Assembly: GCA_035578905.1 (NCBI GenBank)
Contig: JAQJVL010000126.1
Coordinates: 1,145,987-1,209,986 of the forward strand
Origin: Stictocephala bisonia
Lineage: Eukaryota > Arthropoda > Insecta > Hemiptera > Membracidae
Reading direction: 5' to 3'
DNA length: 64,000 bases
Of the stretch, positions 12,379 to 23,019 are shown piece by piece; position 1 is the stretch's first letter, and the number at the start of each line of letters is the position of its first letter. Position numbers and translations under genes: made by a program. The notes beneath the pieces are model-generated. The model was not told where the DNA came from. It worked only from the letters and a program-made list of their open reading frames with translations, and made no database searches.

Positions 12379-13706
12379 ATGTGTACAAAGTGTAATTAGT
12401 TATACTGTAAATTCGAACTTTTATTTGTAATAAATTTGAATTTTGTGACGTTCACTTGTCTTGAGTATTCAAAGACAAATGATATAATAATTTTTGTTAT
12501 AATAGTAAATAATTTAAATGGATTAAACAAATTTTCTTTAAGATGTTAGATTTCAGCCATCAGAAAACTTTCATCATGCGTTAGGCAATTATAGAATCAA
12601 CCTGGTTCTACAGTGTGGTGCAGAGACCTAAGTTTCAGAAAGTGCAAGGCTGATCTAAACCTATCCTTCAATTTAAGTTTATATCAGTAATATTCACACG
12701 TACTCTAACTGAATAAGCTTTCCGCACAAATCGTGGGGAATGGGGGGGGGAGGTAAAATTAAATCAGCCTCTCCTTAAAAAAAGTTTCATTCAACACAAA
12801 AACAAAGTCTATAATTATAATAAATATTATAGACTTATAGAAAATTCCTTTGCTAACAAAGATATCTAAACCTGAGTAAACTATATCTATAACAAAATGA
12901 ATATTTTGATTCGTTTATATAATATATATAATTTTAGAGTATAATCGTAAAAATAAATTTGTACCAAAAATATGTTGGTTAGTTATATTGTAAATTACCT
13001 TGTACAAATATTGTGTATTGTATGTACATTACATTGCCAATTATGAATTCTGATTTGACGGGGTCCATTCCACAACAAACTGGTGATAAATTCGTTTTCA
13101 GACGCCGTATAATGGAATACATAATTTATTCGCATATAAAGTTTGTCAGAGTTGCGCTAGCACTTGAGACATCAATTATTCCTGGCTTAATCTTGGCGTT
13201 CCTTAAGCGAAGCGAGCGTCTTATGAAGCGGCACTGCCTCGAGGTAATTTGCATCTGAGCTAGATCGATCGCCGTCAGCAATACCTCGCTTCCCCTTCTA
13301 CACTAACAACTGAAACCCTTCCCTCCCTTCCTCAAGCACGGCGAAGAATGTGCGTACTGCCTAAGGGGCTCACCCACTCCTGAGGGTTCACCTTCTCGTT
13401 TAAATATTGTGGTTTTGTATGAAACCACAACACCCAAAAGTAAAAAAGAAAATAGTACAATAAGAGTACGCTCGAAAAACAAATCTTTAACTTATATTAA
13501 TTTTATTCGTTTTCAGTTTTCTCACCAGACAATGAGAAATATTGGGTAAAAGAAGGAGTGCAAAAAGAAAGAGCTATGGTCATAAATTTACATTACGTGG
13601 TCAGAAATTAAGTCAGTGACATCTCACTTATCTTTGTGGTCTTAGCAAAAGAATATGCATTGTATGCCATTTGGAGTTTAATATGCCACTAACCTTTTTC
13701 CGAATC
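12379..13706. other. Non-coding stretch with a GC-richer part at 13130-13420
   Basis: Mostly AT-rich. From about 13130 to 13420 the sequence becomes GC-richer (e.g. AAGCGAAGCGAGCGTC, CTCGAGG, GATCGATCG). The plus ORF at 13013-13258 is not recognisable. The GC-richer part could be a conserved element, an exon or an old repeat; nothing decides it. Confidence 0.4.
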
Positions 13707-14036
13707 AGAAGTATCTGAATAGCTAAGTGAGTATCTCAAGTATCTGAATAGCTAAGTGAGTATCTCAAGTATCTGAATAGCTAAGTGAGTATCTCAAGTA
13801 TCTGAATAGCTAAGTGAGTATCTCAAGTATCTGAATAGCTAAGTGAGTATCTCAAGTATCTGAATAGCTAAGTGAGTATCTCAAGTATCTGAATAGCTAA
13901 GTGAGTATCTCAAGTATCTGAATAGCTAAGTGAGTATCTCAAGTATCTGAATAGCTAAGTGAGTATCTCAAGTATCCGAATAGCTAAGTGAGTATCTCAA
14001 GTATCTGAATAGCTAAGTGAGTATCTAAAGTATCCG
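13707..14036. repeat. 29-bp minisatellite array
   Basis: About 11 head-to-tail copies of a 29-bp unit (AGTATCTGAATAGCTAAGTG plus AGTATCTCA). Nearly perfect, with single changes only in the last copies (ATCCGAA; ATCTAAA). Confidence 0.95.
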
Positions 14037-14059
14037 AACTCTCTAAAATTTCCATAAGC

Positions 14060-14410
14060 TGGAAACACAACCCAAGTAGGTAAGGAGCTAAGGGTTTCTG
14101 GTTTTCCAAGTACCTTATTCAGATTCGATTCCTGGTATGACCACGAAAACTGTTGCTGTGCTGATCCCGTGATTCAAATGTCAAGTGTTTGGTCCGTTTA
14201 GCTTATACAACACAAGAGAGGTGTGGTAGTCAGACTTTTACGTTGATCATTTGTAGTACGTTGATTATTTGTAGACTGGACGCAGTTGTCAAACTATACC
14301 ACATAAGGCCAACACTGATTGGAAGTGATATCTGTCGGTCACTCTCGGTAATAACCAGGATTCCATTCTACCCATTTAATACTGCACATGCAGACACATA
14401 CCATGAGCAA
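14060..14410 (+). mobile_element. tRNA-derived SINE-like copy
   Basis: A tRNA-like head has an A-box-like TAAGGAGCTAAGG (about 14081) and a clear pol III B box, GATTCGATTCC (14122-14132), followed by TGGTATGACCAC. Head and spacing match the copy at 19823-20100 (TAAGGAGCCAAGG, then GAGTTCGATTCC, then TGACC). The 3' boundary is a guess. No coding capacity. Confidence 0.6.
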
Positions 14411-14419
14411 TCTGTGTAG

Positions 14420-15090
14420 AAGAAGTCTGTCCTTTCACATTACAATTAAATCGATAAAGACTATCGAACCTTTCTGAAGTAGTGGAAGTCTCAGTTTTAC
14501 AAACGTGCTACCTCCTTTAGTAGTGCAACATTGACGACATTTTATTAATATCTTTTATAATGTATATCCGTGAGCAGAAGAATACTAGCAAAATAGTAAT
14601 GCTCATGTAACTAATAAATTTATGATAAAACTCAATAGTCTATCGTGTACTCATTCACTAAAACTAATCAAAAGTGTATTATGCTCGGGATTACTAACAC
14701 TTTTAATAATTTAATGTCTCCTTTAAATACCTGGATATCATTGCACAAATACATTAATTTATTCCGTTTTGCAGCTTGTAGAGAGGACACAATGTTACTT
14801 TTAACATAAATACCTACCGTAGGAAGCTAGGAATGCTGTAGAGAAGCCGTGTACACAAGGCAGCAATGCCAGGGACCACGGCCGTTCTTATCAATGGGTC
14901 CGCAACAAAAGGGTCCTCTCTGTGGATTAGCCGCCACTGAATAGCACCCACTGCCAGGTCTGAATAATAATCTTAAGACGACCAGGATTTGTTTCAACAA
15001 ATGCGTATTAATTTAGCCACCAATACGGGACCATTTATATCATCAAAGAGGCCTTGTGTAAATAAGACAGTTCTGTAATTGGAGAGGAGC
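14420..15090. other. Non-coding stretch with a GC-richer patch
   Basis: AT-rich apart from about 14820-14960, which includes GGACCACGGCCGTTC and AAAGGGTCCTCTC. No ORF, RNA gene or repeat recognised. Confidence 0.4.
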
Positions 15091-15640
15091 TTTTGTCTTG
15101 AGCTCGTTTTACCTTAGGAACATGGCGTCGCGACGTGGAGGGTGGGTGGTGCTATTGTGTGTTCCACCTTACATTATTAAATCGTATCTTGCGAGCGAGC
15201 GGGGGAAAGACGCCGCGCGTCGTTTTCCTAAAATCACCTCACCCCACTTACCACCCGCCACCCTGTTTTATTCCAGACGTTAGAAGCCTAGCCTTTTAAC
15301 CAATAAGGTTGAAGCTGCAGCTCTGTGAGCGCGTCTCCGCCTTAAGGGTTCTGCCATCTTATTGGATACCGTGTATTACGACCGCGGGCTGCGGATTTTT
15401 ACCGTCCTCCCTCACTCATGTCTCCCTCGATGTAGGCAAAACTGCTTAGTAATAATTTGTTTTTGGTAGTTGAAAGGAAGACCATTTCAATTTAATTTCG
15501 CTCCCTCCTCTCGCACGTATGACTGGTTCTCGTATAAAGATGCCCCCGTGTTGACTGATGCCCTTTTGAAGCTTCCGACTCTAAGGCCAGTTATCTTGTG
15601 GCTTTAACTTCCCCAACCGAAACTCCCTGTCACCCCCTAT
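15091..15640. promoter_or_regulatory. CpG-rich island, candidate promoter
   Basis: The most CpG-dense stretch of the window (GGCGTCGCGACGTGG, GCGAGCGAGCGGGGG, GACGCCGCGCGTCG). A plus-strand ATG in good context (AACATGGCG, 15123) opens about 54 codons with no similarity I know. A minus-strand AAGATGGCAGAACCC (about 15361-15347) opens 25 Arg/Ala-rich codons. The complement of that ATG, GCCATCTT, lies beside ATTGG, an inverted CCAAT core. Candidate bidirectional promoter; no exon is secure. Confidence 0.35.
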
Positions 15641-15955
15641 TTTCATAATAGTTAATTCACTTAGAAGCAGTATTCCCTGTGTAATTAGGGGACAACTTTG
15701 TCCTCAATCTCCTCTAAAACGATTTTACTACAACATTTGTTTAACTATAGTTTTGGTAATCTCTAACATTTATCAGAAAAGTTTACTGTAAAAATCAAAT
15801 AAAATCCGTTAACAGTAATCACTTGTTATAAGTAAGTTATCATTCTGGCATCAAGGAATACTTTTGATAAGGAGGGGTAAAAAATTATAATCCCTTTTCA
15901 TACAAATTAAAATTAAAGGTAATGTAAGTACTTTTTTATCATTTTAACCCTTAAT

Positions 15956-15974
15956 GATATCCTACTGAAAATGG
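15956..15974 (+). repeat. Left terminal inverted repeat of the MULE
   Basis: Exact 19-base match, in inverted orientation, to 19041-19059. Beyond 19 bases the two ends diverge. Confidence 0.85.
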
Positions 15975-16425
15975 CAATTTTTTTGAAAATTTTCATTTTT
16001 TTCGAATATTTTTTTTATTGTTTCTATGGTTATTAGGAATTATAAAAAACACAATTTCTCACCTCAAAACTAATGTTATCAGTGTCAAAAAAATTTTTGA
16101 AGATAGATCTGCAATCAGTTTTTGTCGCGCCAGAACCGCCGCGGGCTCACTTGGGTTCTTACACAGTGAGCTTCTTACACACTATTATAAGAATACCCAT
16201 ACATTACTGACATAAATACTAGTTGTATTATTTTATTTTTATTGCATGTATATACTGACATATGCTTGTTTTGTATTACATGTGTTTTTCCTCTGTGTAG
16301 CAACAGATGACACTTTCCGAAGAAGAAGAAATCATGTAAACAACAGCAGCTGTCAGTTTGTAGTTTGTTTATGCTAAGTTTTCTGATTTTGTAGTTTATA
16401 TTTTATAGTTACAGTGATAGATAAA

Positions 16426-18313
16426 ATGAAGGCGAAGGCTATAAAAAGACTACAAAGGGACAAAATGAGTCGTATTTTGACTAGGAAGTATAGTGAGAGT
16501 AGAATTGAAGAGCCTTTGACGGATGAAAATAGGCCTAGGCCTAGTGCTAGTGTTGAAATCGAACTAGATAGGCCTAGTACAAGTGGGTGTTGTGAATAGT
16601 CTCAGGAAGAAGGGGAAATAAAGGAGCCTAACACACCAAATAAACCACTAGGGTTTGCTTTGTACAATACAATCCACAGGTAAATATAGAATATAAAGGT
16701 GATTCACAATACATTTTAGTAGATTGTGATAGGCTTGTGAAGTTTTTAGGTTCTTTTCCCTGTAAAGGGTGCAATCATAATACTGTTGAGGTGCATCATA
16801 TGAAATCTAAAGGTTTCGCTAATACTTTTCATCGGGAGGGCTCAAACTGCGGGGAAATAGATATTTTCCGAACATCGGAACAAATATCGACTAAGGAATC
16901 CACAAGGCCATCATTTGATGTGAATAGAAGGGTTGTAAAGGCATTTTCTACCATGGGTAAAGGGTACAGAGCCTTAGAAATGTTCTCCGCTGCCTTGAAC
17001 ATGAAGCCTGTGCAGTTTGCTGCTTATAACAAGCATGTTTTAGCCCTTCAAAAGGCGTATCGCGAAGAAGTTAACAAAACTCTCGCAGAAGCCCGCATTG
17101 AGGTCAGGAAATGTTATGCTGATTTGAATGATGATGCCGATAAAGTTCTTGACATTACAGTTAGTTATGACGGTTCATGGCAGAAGCGAGGATTTACATC
17201 TAAATACGGAATAGGTTGCTGCATAGAAGTTGTAACAGGACTTGTTATCGATTTCGAAATTCTGTCCAAATATTGCAAGTGCTGCCAAATTATGAAACAG
17301 AAAACTAAGGGTAACAAGGAAAGTTTTGAAAGATGGTATAAAAGTCATAAGCCTAAGTGCCAAATCAATTACACTGGCTCATCTCCTGGCATGGAGATTA
17401 CCGCGGCTGAGAGAATTTTTGCGCGTTCGGAAAAGTTAGGCTTCCGTTACACTACTATTGTTTCGGACGGTGACGCCAAAACTCAAAATCACCTAAATGA
17501 CCTAAAAGTTTATGGAGAAACTAAAATTGATAAGGTGGAATGTCTCAACCATGTCGCGAAAAGGCTAGGTACAGGACTTAGAAATCTAGTGAAGAAATAT
17601 GTCGGTTCGGATGATAAAATGGGCGGTAAAGGACGCGGAAACCTGACTGAGCCAGTAATAAAAAAACTGACACAGTATTATCGCAATGGCATTACAAAAA
17701 ACCTAGGGGATGTGAACAAGATGAGGGATTCCATTTTCGCAACGTTAGATCATTACCAGTCTACTGACGAAAATCCGCGGCACGAAAAGTGTCCGACCGG
17801 AGAAGAGTCCTGCTTTTAACAAAGGGCGGTCGCTAAGAAAATAAAACCTGAACTCCATGTTACTGCACTAAAGACATCCCTAACAAAACAGAATGTTGAC
17901 AAAATGAGACCATTATATGAAAGGTTATCTTCTGATAGTTTGTTGGAAAGGTGCCTAGCTGGGAAAACAAACAATGCAAATGAGGCTTTACACAACATAG
18001 TGTGGTCAAAATGTCCAAAAACTTCATTCACATCCAAAGTAAAGATTGAAATTGGAGTTTGTGAAGCCATCAGCATCTACAATACTGGATACTTTAAAAC
18101 TACCCACAGCTTTCAGAGCGCTCTTGGTTTGGGGCCCGGTCGACACTCAGGAAAGGTAGCAAAGGCGTTCGACAAAAGAAGACTCCGTCTTTCAAGCAAG
18201 CGGAAGTCAATCAAGTACGAAGAATATCGAAAGAGGATGTGATAGCTCAAGCAGAAGAAGAACAAAGACTACATGAGCAGGAAGGTGTAACCTATGGTGC
18301 TGGGTGCTTCTAA
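16426..18313 (+). pseudogene. Mutator-like transposase, inactivated
   Basis: The main open frame (16737-17819, 360 codons) carries the animal Mutator-like transposase signature: SYDGSWQKRG (Asp at residue 145), YGIGCCIEVVTGLVIDFE, a Cys cluster KYCKCC, VSDGDAKT (Asp 244), and ECLNHVAKRLGTGLRN. The same frame continues after a single TAA (17817-17819) through QRAVAKK to KTNNANEALH, whose Glu (17982-17984) is the likely third catalytic acid, then to 18242. The probable true C-terminus, EGVTYGAGCF, ends at TAA 18311-18313 in another frame, so a frameshift lies near 18232. Upstream, a short ORF from ATG 16426 ends at TAG 16597, continues in frame past it, then needs another shift near 16680 to join the core frame. 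So I count two in-frame stops and about two frameshifts. The long intact core suggests fairly recent decay. A family role in cut-and-paste transposition is known; activity of this copy is unlikely. Confidence 0.85.
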
Positions 18314-18974
18314 TTATCATGAACAACTAGTTCTTCATAAAGTGTCAAAATTTAACGTTTATCGATTCGGACAATTTTATTTTTCACTATTATTCAAAAG
18401 CCTAATAGGGCTGAAATTGTTAGTATTTAATAGTTTTATAAGCTTATGAGTTCAAATATTGTACAACTAAAATACTTACTGCTGAAAGAAAGGTGATTTG
18501 AATGTTATACACTCCCGAACCACAAAATGTGCTTGCAAAATGTTCAAACGCTAATATCCGCAACTTTGAAATTTATATATTTTCAAAGCTAAAACTCTTA
18601 TAACTTTTTAACCATAAGAGCTAGAGCCATGAAATTTTTACCACATTTTTATGGGTATATTTAAAAACCCTATGTTTAGCCAATTTTTTATAAGTTTACT
18701 AAAAGTATTTTTTTTTAATTCTCAAAAAAAGTTGGACAATTTTTATTTTATTTTGTATGGCACATGGCATAAAATGTGAACTAAAAATGATTAAACAAAT
18801 TTGCTAGATAAAAAGGTTTTAAATTTTGTGATCTTTAAAATGAGATTATTACCAGTAAAATTGGTGCAAAAATAAAAAAGTTATAAGCACTTGAAGCATT
18901 TTTGCCCCAAAAAATTAAAAAAGTCCCAAAAAACTAGGGTATAATTTTTATTTTGTTTTTTAATGCAAAACATC

Positions 18975-19000
18975 TTTTTAGGTCAACACTGACCTAAAAA
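18975..19000. repeat. Perfect hairpin near the MULE right end
   Basis: TTTTTAGGTCA, 4-base loop ACAC, TGACCTAAAAA: an 11-bp perfect stem about 40 bases inside the right TIR. Subterminal palindromes often help transposase binding; here that is inference. Confidence 0.7.
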
Positions 19001-19040
19001 AAATTGTTTCCATTGAAAATAATTGTAGTATAGAAAATCA

Positions 19041-19059
19041 CCATTTTCAGTAGGATATC
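19041..19059 (-). repeat. Right terminal inverted repeat of the MULE
   Basis: Exact inverted copy of 15956-15974; followed by CCCTTAACTAAGG. Confidence 0.85.
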
Positions 19060-19269
19060 CCCTTAACTAAGGTAAAAACTTAATATTTAAAACTAAATTA
19101 CCTACCAATTTACTAACAAATGTACCATATTTTTTTAATTCTGATATGACCTTGAAGTGAAGGTCAACGTTTAAAAAATGGTCATGTGTAGTCATTGTTG
19201 ACAAAGTGGAATCACTGAATGAGTGTAGTCATTGTTACTAACTAACGTCAACTGTAACTCAAAAAGAGC

Positions 19270-20745
19270 TATTTATTGAATTTTATTAAATAAACTAGAA
19301 ATAATGGGATATAGAGGAAATTCACATTCATGGATTTCCTCTTTTCTGAGTTCTAGGAAGCAATTTGTTTAGTTACCTTACATAGAAAAAGATGGTATCA
19401 GTAGAATGGCTGTCTTTTGTGGCTGATTTTATCAGAGGAGTTCCTCAGAGCTCGGTGCTTGGTCCATTATTATTTCTACTGTTTATAAATGACCTTCCTT
19501 CAATAATAACAAATGGAAATGTCTGCTTGTTTGCTGATGATGTCTCACTTTCAGTATCGGCTGAAAACCATGCTTGAGGTGGACGCATTCATCCAGGCTT
19601 TCTCATCGCTGCAACGGTTTGAGGAAAACAGGTTATTAGTAAATGACAAACAAAACACAAATAATTGAATTTATACTAAATAATAACAATAAACCAAAAA
19701 TGCCGGCATTTTTACTGGAAGATAAAGAAATAGACTTTAATAACACAACAAAACTTTTGGGAATTCAAATTGACAGAAATTTAAATTATGAAAATCACAT
19801 TCATTTTTCATAATTGGGATAAATATAGAGACCGGCCGTAGATAAGGAGCCAAGGTGCTGGCTTGCCACGCTGCCGGTCCGAGTTCGATTCCCGATCTGA
19901 CCGCTAATAATTTTTGCCCAGCCGCTCCCATGGTTCGGAAGTCACGTAAAACCGTTGGTCTCCAGGTTGAGTGTTAGAGAAGGCTCCTTAGCCCTATCTT
20001 CACCTGGTAAAATAAGACAATCTTTAACTTTTATTCATACTAGTATGTAGTGCACTAGGATCAGGCATTTTTGCCCTGAGAAACCTTCCGTCATTTATAA
20101 ATAAATAGGTCTTATTGACTGCATATTATGTTTTGGTTTATTCTTTTCTATCTTATGGGGTTGAAATTTCGGGCCATGAATGTAGAAGAACATCCATCTT
20201 ATTTAGACTTCAGTAAAAAAGCACTTAGAAAATATACTAGGTCTGTAAAAAACCTAGTATATTTAGCCAAAATAGTGTACTTACCTTCCTGTGCATCTAC
20301 ATACATCAAGTCCTATTATAGGTTCATCTAAACATCCATATTTTTAGAGCTGATAAACCGGAACACAAATACAATTTTCGTCAAAACAGTGACCTGATAA
20401 CTCATCGCCATAAAACTAAAATTTTGAAAAAAACCTGTTATTTAATGGTTCCAGGCTCTACAACGCGCTACTTCTTTCAATAAGAAATGAAGGTGACATA
20501 AAATCATTTAGCAGAAGGTCCAAGGCCTATTTAGTGTCCCACGCCTTTTACAGTTTTGGGGAGTTCTTGACTCTGACATGACTTGGCATTTATTGTGTAG
20601 TGTTTGTAACATCTAGTTTGTTTGAGTGTTTAATTGTAGGCTATCTTGTATTATTAACCAAATAATGTTATCTGTTTATTATAATTTATTTACAGTACTA
20701 TCCAACTATGTGTTGTAAAAAATAAAGAATTATTTGATTTGATTA
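19270..20745 (+). pseudogene. LINE reverse-transcriptase relic (family A)
   Basis: Translated pieces in shifting frames follow the order of a jockey-type RT C-terminal half. Around 19300-19370: LEIMGYRGNSHSWISSFLSS. From 19392: RGVPQSSVLGPLLFLLFIND and LFADDVSLS (the YADD box with Phe for Tyr). Near 19740: TTKLLGIQIDRNLNYENHI. After an insertion (19823-20100) it resumes with TAYYVLVYSFLSYGVEISG (from about 20117), and near 20465 RLYNALLLSIRNEGDIKSF, then SKAYLVSHAFYSFGEFLT and a stop. The 3' UTR ends AATAAAGAATTATTTGATTT. There are several stops and frameshifts, and the element is truncated 5' of the palm domain, so it is dead. It is clearly distinct from the minus-strand LINE at 23 kb. Confidence 0.85.
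19823..20100 (+). mobile_element. tRNA-derived SINE-like insertion in the LINE relic
   Basis: The head has TAAGGAGCCAAGGTGC (A-box-like, from 19843) and GGTCCGAGTTCGATTCC (B box, 19876-19892), then a body and an AT-rich end (ATTTATAAATAAATAG). It interrupts the RT relic between ENHIHF and TAYYVL; roughly 25 residues of RT are missing at the junction, so the insertion came with, or was followed by, a deletion. Same family as 14060-14410. Confidence 0.7.
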
Positions 20746-20998
20746 TTAATAGTCCAATAGCTAGGACAAATACTAGCTATATGCTAGGGGACAGCTTTAC
20801 GTGGAATCCTAACCACGAAGTGATGGTCTGATTTTCAGCTAACTGACAAACCTGACACTCAGTTCCCTTCCCTACACAACATATGAACCTTGACTACGAC
20901 CAAACATGGACATCCCAGACTTCTCTAGGAGTGTCCACACTGATGGCAACCATTGAACGGACGCCGTGTCCAGTACTAAGAGGACTGAGCACAGTACC
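20746..20998. other. Non-coding spacer
   Basis: Moderate GC; leads into the 47-bp array. The ORF over 20883-21095 runs into the array and is not credible as a gene. Confidence 0.5.
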
Positions 20999-21320
20999 TA
21001 TCGCCTACAATCTCCTCAACACTTTGTCCCCAAGTAGTGCGCCACTAGTGCCTACAATCTCCTCAACACTTTGTCCCCAAGTAGTGCGCCACTAGTGCCT
21101 ACAATATCCTCAAGACTTTGTCCCCAAGTAGTGCGCCACTAGTGCCTACAATCTCCTCAAGACTTTGTCCTTAAGTAGTGCGCCACTAGTGCCTACAATA
21201 TCCTCAAGACTTTGTCCCCAAGTAGTGCGCCACTAGTGCCTACAATCTCCTCAAGACTTTGTGCCCAAGTAGTGCGCCACTAGTGCCTACAATCTCCTCA
21301 ACACTTTGTCCCCAAGTATC
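20999..21320. repeat. 47-bp minisatellite array
   Basis: About seven copies of a 47-bp unit containing CCTACAATCTCCTCAACACT and GTAGTGCGCCACTAGTG. Variation is limited to ATCTCC/ATATCC, AACAC/AAGAC and single bases. Confidence 0.95.
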
Positions 21321-22234
21321 TAGGTTTACAGAACTGTGCCGACTTAATCGGCACATGAAACTTCGTAATAAAATTAGCCTGAGCACAACCAGATTATGGG
21401 ATAGTATTCATATATACACAGTCACTGTTTTGTACGTATTTTATTTATAGTTTTAGTGCTCCTGGTTTTCCTCAAGCTAGATGCTCCTTCCTCTTAAACA
21501 TTAGATTTTCATTTTACCTTACATAAACTGTGACACAACTGAAACACGGGTCTGAAGAAGCCAACTAACTGGATATATTATATTGTCACTGTTTGTATGT
21601 GGAATGGCGAAACGCCACATGGCTCATCTTATGCTTGGTATGTAGAAAGAAAATGGCCATGTAATGTTTTCACTACCTAATTTAGTAAATTCATAATAAA
21701 ACGTGAACATATTATTTCATAAAATTAATTTAGATCTGTTAATTTTATTGAAAATACTTTTCTGTTTCAAAAATATATCCAATTCAAAAAAGTATTAAAC
21801 TGTACCAAAGAAATTATTAGACTTGCTATTTTGACTATTCATTCATAGCCCTTTTCAGCAGTTTTACTGTTCATAACCTCTGGGAAACTCAATAATTACC
21901 GTCATGGAGTCGCATTTTATTTGTTATTATCGTAGAACCCCTCAAAATAGTTAATATATTTTACTAGTTCTCGTTTCTGAATCTTAGGCTGTGGCTTAGG
22001 TGTGTAGCACACAACACATTGTTACCTCATTATTTTGAGAGTAATTTTAACATACCATGACCTGCTTGGAAGGAAAGATAGATTTAAAAACTATCTTTTA
22101 ATGCATCGTTAGTTTAGAATAGAATTGTTGAAATATGCAATAGAATCATTGGAAGACAATCCATTAATTTTACAAAATGTAATTTAATTTCTTCTTAAAC
22201 TTTGTTTTTGAAATTTGTTAATGATGGAGTATCA
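21321..22234. other. Non-coding stretch
   Basis: AT-rich; no coding frame or tandem repeat supported. Confidence 0.5.
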
Positions 22235-22365
22235 GATGAGGGAAACAAAGGTAGTTGGACATTTGCCATCATTACGTGAAAAATAACAATCACGTCGTTT
22301 CGATTTGGTAAAACCCAAACCACTTTTAAGTGCTAAAAACTAAATTACATCTACATAAACATGTT
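22235..22365 (+). repeat. 131-bp inverted repeat, left copy
   Basis: Begins GATGAGGGAAACAAAGGTAG and ends at about CATGTT. It matches, inverted and with few differences, 25707-25837. Shared landmarks are GGACATTTGCCATCATTACG and TTTCGATTTGGTAAAACCCA. The pair brackets the minus-strand LINE. Confidence 0.9.
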
Positions 22366-22835
22366 ATAAAACTACGTTCTTAAACTAATAACTTATCTAC
22401 TTTAATAATTATCTACATTTTAACCTAGATCCTAGAATGGGGTACAACAAAATGAACTTCTACTAAATATAAAAAATATTAACAGGGTTAAATTAATATA
22501 ACCAATTAGGCGCTGCCAAGGTCACGATATCATCGAAAAATGTCAAAACACAATTAAAATTAATATTCAAATCAGACTGAAATAATATTACATTAACTAA
22601 TCATAAATATATGGTACCTGAAAAACACTATTAATTTAAAATAACATTCAACATGCACAAAAAATGATATATATGCCTTGGAAGGACTGAGACTACTATT
22701 ACAATTACATTTTAACCTGAAAAGACAACAATTATTAGGAATAAAACAATACAATAATCAAATATTACAAAAATGATGAAGTCTTACGACCCGCAGTGAC
22801 GATGGCGTCTAGACGTCCCAGGCACGAAGTGAGGA
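22366..22835. other. Non-coding spacer inside the inverted repeats
   Basis: AT-rich, no ORF. It separates the left inverted repeat from the LINE tail; origin unclear. Confidence 0.5.
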
Positions 22836-23019
22836 TGATAATAATAATAATAATAATAATTCATTTATTTGCCGTCAAATTGTTTACAATTATGGACAAT
22901 GTCAAATCATCTTAATTTTAAACTAAACTAAGTGCAAACATTTGTTCAACATTAAAAAACAAAATAAATAAATGAAATACAATATATATTTTAATAATGT
23001 CTTATGACGTAATAAAAGG

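Larger units (their letters stand above)
15956..19059 (+). mobile_element. Mutator-like DNA transposon (MULE), ~3.1 kb
   Basis: The 19-base terminus GATATCCTACTGAAAATGG (15956-15974) reappears inverted at 19041-19059. CCCTTAA abuts both ends (left about 15948-15954, right about 19059-19065), which may be part of the 8-10 bp target duplication expected of Mutator-type elements. The interior holds one decayed transposase gene (16426-18313) on the plus strand and AT-rich non-coding flanks with a strong hairpin at 18975-19000. Confidence 0.85.

Noticed and set aside
15098..15283. Plus ORF starting MASRRGG in the CpG island
   Set aside because: Good ATG context but no recognisable product; kept only as part of a candidate promoter region.
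16737..17819. Host gene encoding a 360-residue protein
   Set aside because: TIRs, family motifs, and continuation of the frame past the stop show it is a broken Mutator-like transposase.
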